This document shows positions 15,361-24,120 of a stretch of 47,970 nucleotides of DNA, piece by piece. Position 1 is the stretch's first letter; every line of letters starts with the position of its first letter. The translations under genes and the position numbers were made by a program. Under the pieces are notes generated by a model. The model did not search any database. It was not told the DNA's origin and saw only the letters and a list, made by a program, of their open reading frames with translations. Location: the IMG/VR virus record IMGVR_UViG_3300046542_000171, positions 1 to 47,970 of that record; one strand, given 5' to 3'. The DNA comes from a virus.

Positions 15361-17115
15361 GTGTGGATTAAAGAATTCACGGGTGGTCTTGATACCAGGC
15401 GCATGCCGGAAACGACCGCTGGCGGCGTTCTGGTCAAGGCCGTCAATGGGCACGTTTCGCGCGGCGGCGAATTCGAAAAGCGTGCGGCGTTCGTGCCGGA
15501 ATACACGCTTCCTGCCGGAACGGTCGGAATGGCGGCGGGTGCAACCAGCATCTACGTGTTCGGCCACACTACGGCGCCCGGCGGCCTCCCGTCAGGTGTC
15601 ACCTATCAGCGGCTCCAGCATTCCGACGGCGTCACAGCGCTGTCGAAGATCCTGTCTTACGATCTGTACGCGTCGAAGCTCTATGTCGTCGGGCTTTTCG
15701 CCGACGGCGCGATCTTCCATTTTTATGACGGCGTGCGCGTCACCAACTGGTATGACGGCCGCGCTCGCGCGTCCTTTCAGGTCACAGGCGGCGTCGGCAC
15801 CTCGACACTGACGGCGCTGACTGTCAACGGCGTGTCAATCATCGGCGGTACGATCACCTGGACGACGTCGAACGAGAACACCGCGGCGCTGATCGCGGCG
15901 TCGATCAACTCGACCACGTCGTCGCCGGATTACACTGCAACGGCCGTCGGCGCGCAGGTCAATATCCTCGCCGCGACTGCTGGCGCTGCGTCGAACGGCT
16001 TCGCTGTCGGCTACACGGTTGCGAGCGGCATGACGATCACGCCTGCGTCAGGCTTCCTGCTCGCGAATGGCTCCGATACGCCATCTGGCACTTATCAGCC
16101 AGGATCGTTCGTCAAGACGGTCAGCAAGAAGATGTATTCGACGTCCGGCTCGGTTTTGCACTTCTCCGGCATTGCCGCTCCGACGAAGTGGACGACGGAC
16201 AATGTCGGCGCTGGCTTCATCGACATGGCGTCGGAAACGTCCGGAGCGGAGCAGCTTCAGGCCGTCGGCAAGTACCAGAGCAACATCGCCGTCTTCGCCG
16301 AGCGCACGATCATCATCGAATATATCGACCCGGATCCGACGCTGAACCGTCAGATCCAGGTGTTGAACAACACCGGCACTCTGTCGCCAAAGAGCGTCAC
16401 GCAGTTCGGCGACAGCGACCTCTTTTATCTCGACGAAAGCGGCCTCCGCTCGCTGAAGGCGCGCGACAGCTCCAACGCCGCGGCGACGACCGATATCGGC
16501 GTGCCGATCGATACGCTGGTCATCGACAAGCTGAGCGAGATCACGCTGGACGAACGGGCCAACGTCATTGGCCTGATCGAGCCCCGTGACGGGCGTTTCT
16601 GGCTGGCGATCAAGGACACGATTTTCGTCTTTTCGTTCTTCAACGGCGCCAAGGTCAGCGCCTGGTCGACTTATATTCCGAGCGTCGTCGTCGGTGGCGA
16701 CGAGGTAGTTTTCCCGATTGACGACATGGTTGTTTTCCGTCGTCGCGTCTACATCAGGTCAGGAAACACGATTTATGTCTATGGCGGCCTTTCTTCTACT
16801 GTTGAGTATGACGCGACAGTGGCCGACGCCTGGCTCCCATATCTGGACGCTAACGCTCCAACCCGAAAGAAGAACTTCACCGGCATCGACGCAGCACTTG
16901 AAGGGTCGTGGAACGTCTACGTCGCAATGGACCCGACGAATGAAGACGCGGAAGACAAGGTCGCTACCGTCTACGAAACGACATTTCGCGATGGCCGGCT
17001 GCCGGGAATAGGCGACGCCACGCACATCAGCTTGCGCTTCCGCTCGACGGGCGACGGCCCCGCCAAGGTCAGTTCGGCCGTGATCCACTACGAGGGCAAG
17101 CTGGATGAAGATTGA
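15361..17115 (+). CDS. Tail tube / nozzle-type protein
   Basis: A 584-aa beta-rich protein. The N-terminus WIKEFTGGLDTRRMPETTAG is characteristic of podovirus tail proteins. Blade-like repeats follow (ASKLYVVGLFADGAIFHFYD, QIQVLNNTGTLSPKSVTQFG, DGRFWLAIKDTIFVFSFFNG), suggesting a beta-propeller as in P22 gp10- or SU10-like tail hubs and nozzles. The start is taken as the GTG at 15361 because the conserved sequence begins there. No good Shine-Dalgarno is in place (GGGGAG is about 20 bases upstream), perhaps because the HNH insertion displaced it. Confidence 0.8.
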   Translation: MWIKEFTGGLDTRRMPETTAGGVLVKAVNGHVSRGGEFEKRAAFVPEYTLPAGTVGMAAGATSIYVFGHTTAPGGLPSGVTYQRLQHSDGVTALSKILSYDLYASKLYVVGLFADGAIFHFYDGVRVTNWYDGRARASFQVTGGVGTSTLTALTVNGVSIIGGTITWTTSNENTAALIAASINSTTSSPDYTATAVGAQVNILAATAGAASNGFAVGYTVASGMTITPASGFLLANGSDTPSGTYQPGSFVKTVSKKMYSTSGSVLHFSGIAAPTKWTTDNVGAGFIDMASETSGAEQLQAVGKYQSNIAVFAERTIIIEYIDPDPTLNRQIQVLNNTGTLSPKSVTQFGDSDLFYLDESGLRSLKARDSSNAAATTDIGVPIDTLVIDKLSEITLDERANVIGLIEPRDGRFWLAIKDTIFVFSFFNGAKVSAWSTYIPSVVVGGDEVVFPIDDMVVFRRRVYIRSGNTIYVYGGLSSTVEYDATVADAWLPYLDANAPTRKKNFTGIDAALEGSWNVYVAMDPTNEDAEDKVATVYETTFRDGRLPGIGDATHISLRFRSTGDGPAKVSSAVIHYEGKLDED

Positions 17116-17599
17116 TCCGGCTTCCATTGATGACGTCCGTTTCGCCGCGCTGAACATGCGCGATCGGGACTATGAGGAGTTTTCCGCCGTCTCGCCGGCC
17201 AGTGATCGCGACGAACTGGCCGAGCTCCTGGCAACTCGTTACGGCGATCGATCGGACGTCATGTGCGGCAGCGAGGACGGCGGGCCGCCCATCTGCATAG
17301 GCGGCACGATCGAAGCTCGCCCAAACGTAATAACATTACTTTTCTTCGCCACGAACGATTTCCCGAAGATCGCGCTGCCGATCACCCGCTTTATCCGCAA
17401 GAACCTATTCCCGAAACTGATCGCCGCCGGGGCCCATCGGATCGAAGCCGTCAGCATGGCGGGCTACGACCAGACGCACGCATGGCTGCGGACGATCGGT
17501 CTCGAGCAGGAAACGGGCCTGATGCACGGATACGGCAAAGGCGGCGAGGCGTTCGTCCAATTCTCATGGAGCGCGAATGTTCGTCCGTTTGGCGCTTAG
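17105..17599 (+). CDS. gp13-like internal virion protein, GNAT fold (DUF2833)
   Basis: A 164-aa protein overlapping the tail gene by 11 bases. DYEEFSAVSP near residue 20, then FFATNDFPKIALPITRFIRK and AGAHRIEAVSMAGYDQTHAW, match DUF2833. That family includes T7 gp13, an acetyltransferase-like protein needed for assembly of the internal core. Enzymatic activity is not established. It overlaps the next gene, a true GNAT, by 23 bases. Confidence 0.72.
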   Translation: MKIDPASIDDVRFAALNMRDRDYEEFSAVSPASDRDELAELLATRYGDRSDVMCGSEDGGPPICIGGTIEARPNVITLLFFATNDFPKIALPITRFIRKNLFPKLIAAGAHRIEAVSMAGYDQTHAWLRTIGLEQETGLMHGYGKGGEAFVQFSWSANVRPFGA

Positions 17600-18023
17600 C
17601 GAAGACACCGACGCGATCGTCGAAATGGCGCGCATGAATTGCGAAATATCGACGCCGCATCTGACGTTCTCGCCAGAGAAAGTGCGCGAGACAGTACATA
17701 ATTACCTCGACTACGCGAGCCCGACGATGTTTGTCGTCGAGCATAAGCGCGAGGTTGTCGGGCTACTGGTTGCAACGATCAACGAGTACAGGCACGCCAC
17801 TGGACTTTATACAACTCAAGAAGTATTGTTTGTGGCACCCGCGTACCACGGCAGTCGCGCCGCCGTACTCCTCACGAAGGAACTCATCCGCTGGAGCGAA
17901 ATGCTCGGCGCGATCGAGATCACCGGAGGAAACGACAACTCCTATAAGTCGGAGAGAACCGCCAAATTCCTAAGTCATTTTGGATTTGAGCAGGTCGGCT
18001 TTTTCATGCGGCGGATGATGTAA
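17577..18023 (+). CDS. GNAT-family N-acetyltransferase
   Basis: A 148-aa protein with the GNAT order: N-terminal strand (FVRLALSEDTDAIVEMAR), a central sheet (PTMFVVEHKREVVGLLVATI), and motif A (VLFVAPAYHGSRAAVLLTKE, about 88-107) whose loop would hold the acetyl-CoA pyrophosphate. The C-terminus (FLSHFGFEQVGFFMRRMM) is typical. The substrate is unknown. Its place between gp13-like and internal virion genes suggests action on a virion or host-envelope component, which is inference. GGAG lies 5 bases before the ATG. Confidence 0.75.
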   Translation: MFVRLALSEDTDAIVEMARMNCEISTPHLTFSPEKVRETVHNYLDYASPTMFVVEHKREVVGLLVATINEYRHATGLYTTQEVLFVAPAYHGSRAAVLLTKELIRWSEMLGAIEITGGNDNSYKSERTAKFLSHFGFEQVGFFMRRMM

Positions 18024-18644
18024 ATGGGTAAAAAGGGCGGTAGCAACGAGGCGGCGCAGGCTCGTAACGACGAGCAGCAACGCCAGGCCAAGATCCGTGA
18101 AGGCACCACGAAGGTCAATTCGATCTTCGACGGCCAGTTCAACGACGATTACTACAACAAGCAGCGCGACAGCTACATCAACTACGCGAACCCGCAGCTG
18201 GAAGACCAGTACGGCGACGCGCAGAAGGAATTGACGTTCGCGCTGACCCGTTCCGGCCTTCTCGACAGTTCGGCGCGCGCCGACAAGGAAGCCGAGCTGC
18301 AGCAGCAATACGACCTCAACAAGCAGAAGGTGGCCGACGACGCGCTGGCCTACAGCACGAAGGCAAAGACCTCCGTCGAGGACGCCCGCGGCAATCTGAT
18401 CTCCATGCTGAACGCGACCGGCGACGCGGAGGGGGCCGCCAATTCGGCCATCTCCCGCGCTTCAGCTCTCTCCGAACCGGCGGCTTACAGCCCGCTCACG
18501 CAGTTGTTCTCCGACTTCACGACTGCGCTTGGCACGCAGGCTGCGTTGGAGAAGGCGAACTACTATGGCGGCGCAGGGACGGTAGGGCAGAAATACTCAA
18601 CGGGCCTGTTCGCGCCGAGCAGCAACGCCGTAGTGGTCAAATAA
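18024..18644 (+). CDS. Internal virion protein, gp14-like position
   Basis: A 206-aa protein that starts on the base after the GNAT stop. Its N-terminus is Lys/Gly-rich, followed by a long Gln/Asp/Ala-rich helical region (KVNSIFDGQFNDDYYNKQRD, about 31-50). LTRSGLLDSSARADKEAELQ at about 74-93 recurs in podovirus internal proteins. It has no signal or membrane span. It is presumably ejected with DNA to build the trans-envelope conduit. Confidence 0.65.
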   Translation: MGKKGGSNEAAQARNDEQQRQAKIREGTTKVNSIFDGQFNDDYYNKQRDSYINYANPQLEDQYGDAQKELTFALTRSGLLDSSARADKEAELQQQYDLNKQKVADDALAYSTKAKTSVEDARGNLISMLNATGDAEGAANSAISRASALSEPAAYSPLTQLFSDFTTALGTQAALEKANYYGGAGTVGQKYSTGLFAPSSNAVVVK

Positions 18645-18656
18645 GGAGTTACGACG

Positions 18657-19385
18657 ATCTGTGACCCATTAACCATTGCTGGCGTTGCATTATCCGGCGT
18701 ATCGGCCGCGGTGAATGCCTCCGCTCAATCCAAGATCCAGCACGCCCGCGACGACGCGATGGCGGCTGAACGCATTCGTCAAAAAGGCTATGACCAGGAA
18801 GCGGCGGCGCTCAACGACACGTCGCAGGACCGCTACAAGAATTTCGAAGGCCAGCAGGCCGACAAGTCGGCGCAGCTTGGCGACTATTTCACCGGTCAGG
18901 AAGTCGCGCAGCCAAGCGCCGAAGCGGCCATTCCGACGACCGCGTCGAATATCACAGTCCAGGAAGTGAACAAGCAGAAGGGCCAGGCGAAGGACTTCAC
19001 CGATCGTACCGGCAACGCGCTCGGCGAACTGCGGTCGTTCGGCGGTCTGCTCGGCGACGTCAGCCGCTTGCAGGCCCGTGACGCCGGCACAATCGGTCAG
19101 ATCGGCGGCTTCAAGAAAGGCTCGTCCAACGTCCTTCCGTATGAACTCGAGGACGCCAACAGCAAGGGCAACGGCCTGAAGCTATTCGGCGACATCCTTG
19201 GCGGGGTTGGTGGCATCGCGACGAGCGCTGGATTGTCGGGCGGCTCGCTGTTCGGACTTGGTAAAGCCGCGAACACGGCCGTGTCGCCCGGCTTCGGCAC
19301 AGGCGGGATAGCGGCGGCTCGCGCGGCTGATCGCGCCAGCATGCCCGGCTATGCGGGCGTTTCTTCTCTCTTCGGAGCACGCTGA
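18657..19385 (+). CDS. Internal virion protein with probable AUC start
   Basis: About 242 aa. The first standard start codon in frame is a GTG at 18711 with no Shine-Dalgarno. The frame, however, remains coding-like upstream (CDPLTIAGVALSGVSAAVNA), the form of a podovirus internal-protein N-terminus, usually M-C-[DE]-P. AAGGAG at 18643-18648 lies 8 bases before the codon ATC at 18657, exactly where an ATG is expected. So either AUC initiates, or one base is changed. The N-terminal hydrophobic helix fits membrane insertion on ejection. The rest is Gln/Asp-rich and then Gly-rich. The stop overlaps the next start (TGATG). Confidence 0.65.
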   Translation: MCDPLTIAGVALSGVSAAVNASAQSKIQHARDDAMAAERIRQKGYDQEAAALNDTSQDRYKNFEGQQADKSAQLGDYFTGQEVAQPSAEAAIPTTASNITVQEVNKQKGQAKDFTDRTGNALGELRSFGGLLGDVSRLQARDAGTIGQIGGFKKGSSNVLPYELEDANSKGNGLKLFGDILGGVGGIATSAGLSGGSLFGLGKAANTAVSPGFGTGGIAAARAADRASMPGYAGVSSLFGAR

Positions 19386-20911
19386 TGCCGATCCAGAATA
19401 ATCGCTATTACAACGACCCGAACATCGGCCAAGCGTTCAGCAATCTTGCCAGCATGTTCGGCCCTCCGAGCGGCAGCGATCTTGCGGGCTACGCTACGGC
19501 CAAGGCCAAGAAGGAAGAGGCCAGCCGCCTCGCGCAGATCTTCAGCTATGCGAACGACCCGACGTACAATCGTGAGATGGCCGACCGCCTGTTGACGCTT
19601 GGCGGTGTCGTTGCGCCGAGCCAGTCCTACTATTCGGTCGACCAGGGCAACGCGACGACGCGACGCGGACAGGATATCGGCGCGCAGACGTTGACGGCGA
19701 ATAATGCCGCGGACAACACCCGCCAGCTTGAACAAACGCGTCTTCAGCAGACAGGCGAGACGACCCGCTCCATGCTGGCGCCGGTTGGGCAGGGCGCAAC
19801 GCGCTTCGTGCCCGGATCGATCGCCGATCTCTACGGCGTGCCGGAAACACAGACGGGCGTCGTCAATGTCGGTCAAGGCGAGACGGCCACGCTTCCGGGC
19901 GGGCAAGTCATCACCGGTCAGGCCAAACCGTTGTCGGAAGAACAGGTCAAGGGCGCAATCCTTCAGGGGCTGCCGTCTACCGACCAGCGTAATGTTGTAA
20001 CGGCCCAAGTACCCGTTGAGCAGATTATTGGCGCGAACGGCAAGCCGGTTATCGCCACGCGTCAGGATGCAGTCGGCCAGGAGCCCTTCAATCCGAGCGC
20101 GGATAAGTCGCTGGTCGAAGGAACGGCCAACGTGGGCGGCAAAGCCGTTCAGGTCTACCGCAAGCCGAATGAGAGCACCTACTTCACGGCAGACGGTCAT
20201 CCCGTTCCGCCAGACGTTCAGGTCTTCGACAAGGCCCGTCCGGTCGGCACGAGTGAGCAGGTCGGCATGAAGGCGACGGAGTTCACGACGAAGAACGGCA
20301 TGTTCTACAACCGCGCTGCGTCGGCCGCGTCGAACATCGACAATGCCGTGGCAGCTGGCTTTACCCCCGGCGCGAAGGATTTCGAGCTCATGCTTGGCGG
20401 TGCGGGCGAAATGCTGCCGCTCTCGCTTTCGAATAACATGGTGTCGCCCGAAGGCCGCCAGTTCTACAACTCGGCCATGAACTTCATGCTGTCCGTTCTC
20501 CGTCCCGATACCGGCGCGGCGTTCGGTAAGGAAGAGTTCGCGAACTACGCCAAAGTCTTCATTCCTCTGCCGGGCGACGACCCGGAGACGATCGCCAACA
20601 AGAAGATTGCTCGCGATACGGCACTGGCCGCCTTGCAGGGTTCGTCGGCCGGATCCGCCGAACAGATCACCCGCATCATGCAGGCGAATGGCGTTCCGGT
20701 CCCGCCGGAGATGCTGGCTCACATGCAGTCCGCGCAGCAGAACCCGGTAAAGGCCGACGTCGCTCCGCCAGCAGGCGCACCGGCTCCCGCCCCGGCGGGC
20801 GCACCGGCTCCGGCAGCAGCGACCGGCGGCTACGCGGAGGGCACGATCATCACTAACGGCCAGGAAAAAATGATCCGGCAGAACGGGAAGTGGGTTCCTT
20901 ATGGCGGATGA
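19385..20911 (+). CDS. Internal virion / ejection protein
   Basis: A 508-aa protein coupled by TGATG to the previous gene. It starts with an Asn/Tyr-rich segment (NNRYYNDPNIGQAF), then Gln/Thr-rich helical and beta stretches. A conserved-looking C-terminal third follows (FMLSVLRPDTGAAFGKEEFA), resembling the core of phage ejection proteins. A Pro/Ala linker (PAGAPAPAPAGAPAPA, about 460-475) precedes a short final beta motif (YAEGTIITNGQEKMIRQNGK). The gene order gp13-like, small internal, medium and large parallels internal-core cassettes. The family is not otherwise recognised. Confidence 0.65.
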   Translation: MPIQNNRYYNDPNIGQAFSNLASMFGPPSGSDLAGYATAKAKKEEASRLAQIFSYANDPTYNREMADRLLTLGGVVAPSQSYYSVDQGNATTRRGQDIGAQTLTANNAADNTRQLEQTRLQQTGETTRSMLAPVGQGATRFVPGSIADLYGVPETQTGVVNVGQGETATLPGGQVITGQAKPLSEEQVKGAILQGLPSTDQRNVVTAQVPVEQIIGANGKPVIATRQDAVGQEPFNPSADKSLVEGTANVGGKAVQVYRKPNESTYFTADGHPVPPDVQVFDKARPVGTSEQVGMKATEFTTKNGMFYNRAASAASNIDNAVAAGFTPGAKDFELMLGGAGEMLPLSLSNNMVSPEGRQFYNSAMNFMLSVLRPDTGAAFGKEEFANYAKVFIPLPGDDPETIANKKIARDTALAALQGSSAGSAEQITRIMQANGVPVPPEMLAHMQSAQQNPVKADVAPPAGAPAPAPAGAPAPAAATGGYAEGTIITNGQEKMIRQNGKWVPYGG

Positions 20912-23075
20912 TCTTCCTCCTGGCTTCGCGGTAGTCAGCCCTGGCGCGGCGGATGATCTTCCGCCGGGTTTCGCCGTGGTCAAGCCGGCCGTGCCGGAGC
21001 AATCAAGCACGTTAGGCGACATGGCGAAGAGCCTTGGCAGCGGCGTTGTGCGCGGCTCCGTCGAGCTCGGCATGCTGCCTGTCACAATGAAGCGCCTTGG
21101 CGATCAGGGCACCGAATACCTGTTCAACAAGGGCGACGCGCTGGTGCGCTCGATCTTCGGCCTCGATCCGATGGATGAAGCGACCCGCGCCCGCATCGCC
21201 GAAGCACGCGCTGGCAGCCCGGCGGAAAAGATCGATAGCGCCATTTATTCCGGGCAGGACGCCGCGCGCGGCGTAATGAACGATTATCTGCACAAGCCGG
21301 AGACAACGGCTGGCAAGTATGCCGAGACGGTCGGCGAGTTCATGGCGCCTGGTGGCCTTCCTTCGAAGGCGGCGCGCACCGCGCCGACGCTCGCCCGCAA
21401 AGGGCTGGAATACGCGCTTGATCTTGGCCGCAACGCCGTCGTGCCCGCCGTCACATCGGAGACAGCCGGGCAGCTGACGGAAGGTACGTCCTATGAGCCG
21501 GTCGCCCGACTGATCGGCGCGATAATGGGAAACACCGCGACCGGGCTGGCCAGTGCTGCCAACGCGCCGGAAAGCGCGCTTCGTCGTGCTGTCGGCCCCG
21601 CTGATCAGATCGATTGGTCGCGTGCGCTCAATCTGCAGAACAATTCGACCGGTATCCGTCTGACGGGGCCGGAAGCCATCACGCAGGCACAGAACGGCGC
21701 TTCCGCGTTGCCGAACGTGCTGCGCCTGGTCGAAGGCAACGTAGAAGGCCGGGCCGCAACCGCGCCGTTCTTCGCCGCTCGCCCGGCGCAGGTCGATACG
21801 GCTGTCGGCAACCTGCTCGACGCCGTCGGGCCGCAAAGCCCTAATCCTTCCGTGCTCGGCCCTCGCGCCTCCGAAGCGGCCACGAACGCCATCCGTGACG
21901 TCGAGCAGACAAGAACGGCCGCTGTTCAACCGACCTATCGCGCAGCCAATACCGACCTGGTGCCGGAAGCGGGTATCAACGGTCTGATCGGGCAGATTGA
22001 CGCGCTGACAGCAGCGGACCAGACTGGCGTCCTCGCGGGCCCGCTGAACGATCTCCGCAACCGTCTGATTGCTACGCCCGCGCAGCCGGGTTCTCCGGCG
22101 ACGCGCACGCCCGTGCTCGGCCCGAACGGTCAGGTCGTTCGCTATACGCAGACGCCCGCCGTCGCGCCTACGCCGGCCATTCCGATCACCGATGTCGAGA
22201 ACCTGGACCGGACCCGAAAGTATTTCCGCGACCGCATGGACCTGCCGCAGATCGGCCAGGACGCGATCACGAAGGAGCAGAACGCGACGGTCACTGGCAT
22301 CCTGCAGCAGCTTGACCAGCTGATGGAGAACAACAGCGCCAATTTCGCCGCCGGCAAGCAGCAATACGCCGACTTGTCGCGGAACGTGGTCCAGCCGATT
22401 GCTGAAGGCCCACTTGGCAAAGTCGCAGCGGCCAACGAAACGGCGACCGCGGGCAACGCCATTCTGCCGCAGAACCCGCTGACGGGTTCGCAGGGCGAAA
22501 CGGCCGACGCCGTCCAGCGGCTTGTCCAGCAGGATCCGGAAACGCTTGTCGGTCTGGTTCGTCAGAACATGGCCGACCGCTATGGCAAGGCGGCCACGGA
22601 GACGCAGGAAGCGAACCGCGAATTCGCAGGCGCCAAGTTCCATCGCGACATGGCCGGCAACCAGCAGAAGCGCGACACGCTCGAGGCGGTGCTTGCCAAT
22701 CTGCCGACGCGGGACGCGGCGAACGCCGCGCCCGAACTGCTGGATGTTCTCCAGGCAACGGGCCGGCGCAAGCCGATCGGCAGCGCGACGGACTTCAATG
22801 CGTCGCTGCGCGGCGATCTCGGCGTAGCGTCGCCAGCAGGCCGCGCGATCAGCTTTATCAAGTCGCTCGGCACGAGCTTCGCGGCGAACGCTGGCGACGC
22901 TGCCAACCGTCTGGCCTTCCGCCGCAGCATCAGTTCGCTAGCGGACATGTTCACCGATCCGAATTCCGTGGAGCTCATCCGCGATGCGCTTAACCGCAAC
23001 GTTGGATCGGGCCTTGGCGAAGCAGCGGCCCGAAGCATCGCGCAGACGCCAGCAGCTACACGGGAGCGGAAGTGA
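20901..23075 (+). CDS. Large internal virion protein
   Basis: A 724-aa protein overlapping the previous gene by 11 bases. Its N-terminus holds a tandem repeat ADDLPPGFAVV (residues 2-12 and 17-27), a short motif often seen at the start of phage internal or transglycosylase-bearing proteins. Helical Ala/Gln-rich sequence follows to the end. No transglycosylase Glu motif is evident, so murein cleavage during entry more likely falls to the following M15 peptidase. It is presumed part of the ejected core. Confidence 0.65.
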   Translation: MADDLPPGFAVVSPGAADDLPPGFAVVKPAVPEQSSTLGDMAKSLGSGVVRGSVELGMLPVTMKRLGDQGTEYLFNKGDALVRSIFGLDPMDEATRARIAEARAGSPAEKIDSAIYSGQDAARGVMNDYLHKPETTAGKYAETVGEFMAPGGLPSKAARTAPTLARKGLEYALDLGRNAVVPAVTSETAGQLTEGTSYEPVARLIGAIMGNTATGLASAANAPESALRRAVGPADQIDWSRALNLQNNSTGIRLTGPEAITQAQNGASALPNVLRLVEGNVEGRAATAPFFAARPAQVDTAVGNLLDAVGPQSPNPSVLGPRASEAATNAIRDVEQTRTAAVQPTYRAANTDLVPEAGINGLIGQIDALTAADQTGVLAGPLNDLRNRLIATPAQPGSPATRTPVLGPNGQVVRYTQTPAVAPTPAIPITDVENLDRTRKYFRDRMDLPQIGQDAITKEQNATVTGILQQLDQLMENNSANFAAGKQQYADLSRNVVQPIAEGPLGKVAAANETATAGNAILPQNPLTGSQGETADAVQRLVQQDPETLVGLVRQNMADRYGKAATETQEANREFAGAKFHRDMAGNQQKRDTLEAVLANLPTRDAANAAPELLDVLQATGRRKPIGSATDFNASLRGDLGVASPAGRAISFIKSLGTSFAANAGDAANRLAFRRSISSLADMFTDPNSVELIRDALNRNVGSGLGEAAARSIAQTPAATRERK

Positions 23076-23797
23076 TGGCCGGTTTTGATTGGTCGCCGTA
23101 TGCCACGTCAGGAGCGCTTCGCGGCGATAGCTTCTCCGGCATGCAGCCGCAGTTCTCTTCCGCGCTGGCGAACCTGTTCGCCAGCGCGCCAGATGACATT
23201 CGCAGCCAGCTTCAGGTTAAGTCGGGCTATCGCTCGCCGGAGCGGCAGGCCGAGCTTTATCAGCAGGCGCTTCGGAAATACGGATCTCCGGAAGCGGCGC
23301 GCAAATGGGTCGCGCCTCCTGGCAACTCGCAGCACAACCACGGCAACGCCGCGGATCTCGGCTACCTGTCGCCGGACGCGCTGAATTGGGCGCGCGCCAA
23401 TGCCGGCAAGTTCGGCCTTTCTTTCCCGTTGTCGAACGAGAACTGGCATATCGAACTGGCCGGAGCTCGAGGCGGGCATGCGCCCGCTGCTGGCAGCGCA
23501 CCGACGATGGCGAGCGTGCAGGCCAAGACGTTCGATCCTGTCGGAGACGTAATGGCGGCTGGCCAGGGCGGAACGCCCGGCGGTGTCGCTTCGATGTTCG
23601 CTGGTCCTGTAACGCCCGGCGGCATATCGGCGCCCTACGCGCCAATGGGCGCGCAACCCGTGCTCGGCAATCTGGCGCTCATGTTCGCGCAGCAACAGGC
23701 CGAACGCCAGCGGCAGCGGGAAGACGAACAGCAGGCCGAGCAAACGCGAAAGGCCGCGCTATTCAGTGGTGACAGCCTCGCGGGCCTTTACGGCTGA
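23075..23797 (+). CDS. M15-type D,D-peptidase, virion-associated
   Basis: A 240-aa protein. The catalytic domain spans residues about 40-130: VKSGYRSPERQAELYQQALR, the zinc ligands in HNHGNAADLGY (His and Asp) and the final NENWHIELAG (His). These are features of VanY/D-Ala-D-Ala carboxypeptidase-like endopeptidases that cut peptide cross-links. A Gly/Pro linker and a Gln/Glu coiled coil (AQQQAERQRQREDEQQ) end in GDSLAGLYG. It is last in the late operon, so I infer a structural lysin used at entry. The start at 23075 fits TGATG coupling and GGAG spacing better than the GTG three bases earlier. Confidence 0.8.
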   Translation: MAGFDWSPYATSGALRGDSFSGMQPQFSSALANLFASAPDDIRSQLQVKSGYRSPERQAELYQQALRKYGSPEAARKWVAPPGNSQHNHGNAADLGYLSPDALNWARANAGKFGLSFPLSNENWHIELAGARGGHAPAAGSAPTMASVQAKTFDPVGDVMAAGQGGTPGGVASMFAGPVTPGGISAPYAPMGAQPVLGNLALMFAQQQAERQRQREDEQQAEQTRKAALFSGDSLAGLYG

Positions 23798-23884
23798 TCA
23801 GTACCCGCTGAACAGGTTGAGTACGAAGCCAAGGACGCAAAAAGCGATCCAGAAAAGCGCGATCCCGCCGGCAATTTCAAGCAT
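23798..23884 (-). CDS. 28-aa single-span membrane peptide beside attP
   Basis: A minus-strand gene whose stop abuts the stop of the M15 gene. The Shine-Dalgarno is near perfect (AGGAGG, spacer about 7). The product begins MLEIAGGIALFWIAFCVLGF and ends FSGY, one membrane helix and almost nothing else. It lies on the opposite side of the attP core from the integrase, so in a lysogen it would sit at the far prophage end, transcribed inward. Possible roles are exclusion or regulation; none can be assigned. Confidence 0.55.
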   Translation of the reverse strand: MLEIAGGIALFWIAFCVLGFVLNLFSGY

Positions 23885-23965
23885 GCCCAATCCTCCTAAA
23901 CGCCTCTTGGCGACAGCATCATTGCTGCATCGGTTGAGAAAACGCAATAGCGCTCGCTATGCGTG

Positions 23966-23987
23966 GGTGCGCAAAAAGGTGCGCAAA
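23966..23987. repeat. attP left arm: two GGTGCGCAAA repeats
   Basis: Direct repeats of GGTGCGCAAA at 23966-23975 and 23978-23987, 12 bp apart. A third copy lies at 24213-24222 on the other side of the tRNA-like core. This arrangement is typical of integrase arm-type sites. A near-perfect hairpin, ATAGCG/CGCTAT, precedes them at 23947-23960. Confidence 0.55.
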
Positions 23988-24058
23988 TCACTGTATGATG
24001 GGCAGTTGGACGGTTGTCCGGCCATCTGCTAAGCGTTTGTTTTGCTTGGGAAAAAGGG

Positions 24059-24104
24059 TGGTGCCGCTTACGTGACTCGAACACGTGACCCCATCATTAC
24101 GAAG
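24059..24104 (-). other. attP: attP core: 3' half of tRNA-Thr(CGT)
   Basis: Read on the minus strand, this is the 3' half of a tRNA: anticodon loop TTCGTAA (anticodon CGT, Thr), 3' anticodon stem TGATG, variable loop GGGTC, a perfect 5-bp T stem (ACGTG/CACGT) around TTCGAGT, the 3' acceptor strand AAGCGGC, and ACCA. The 5' half is absent: the bases upstream do not pair with the anticodon stem. Temperate phages carry such fragments so that integration restores the host tRNA. The predicted attachment site is therefore the host tRNA-Thr(CGT) gene. Confidence 0.85.
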
Positions 24105-24120
24105 ACTGTTGTCTGGCAAT

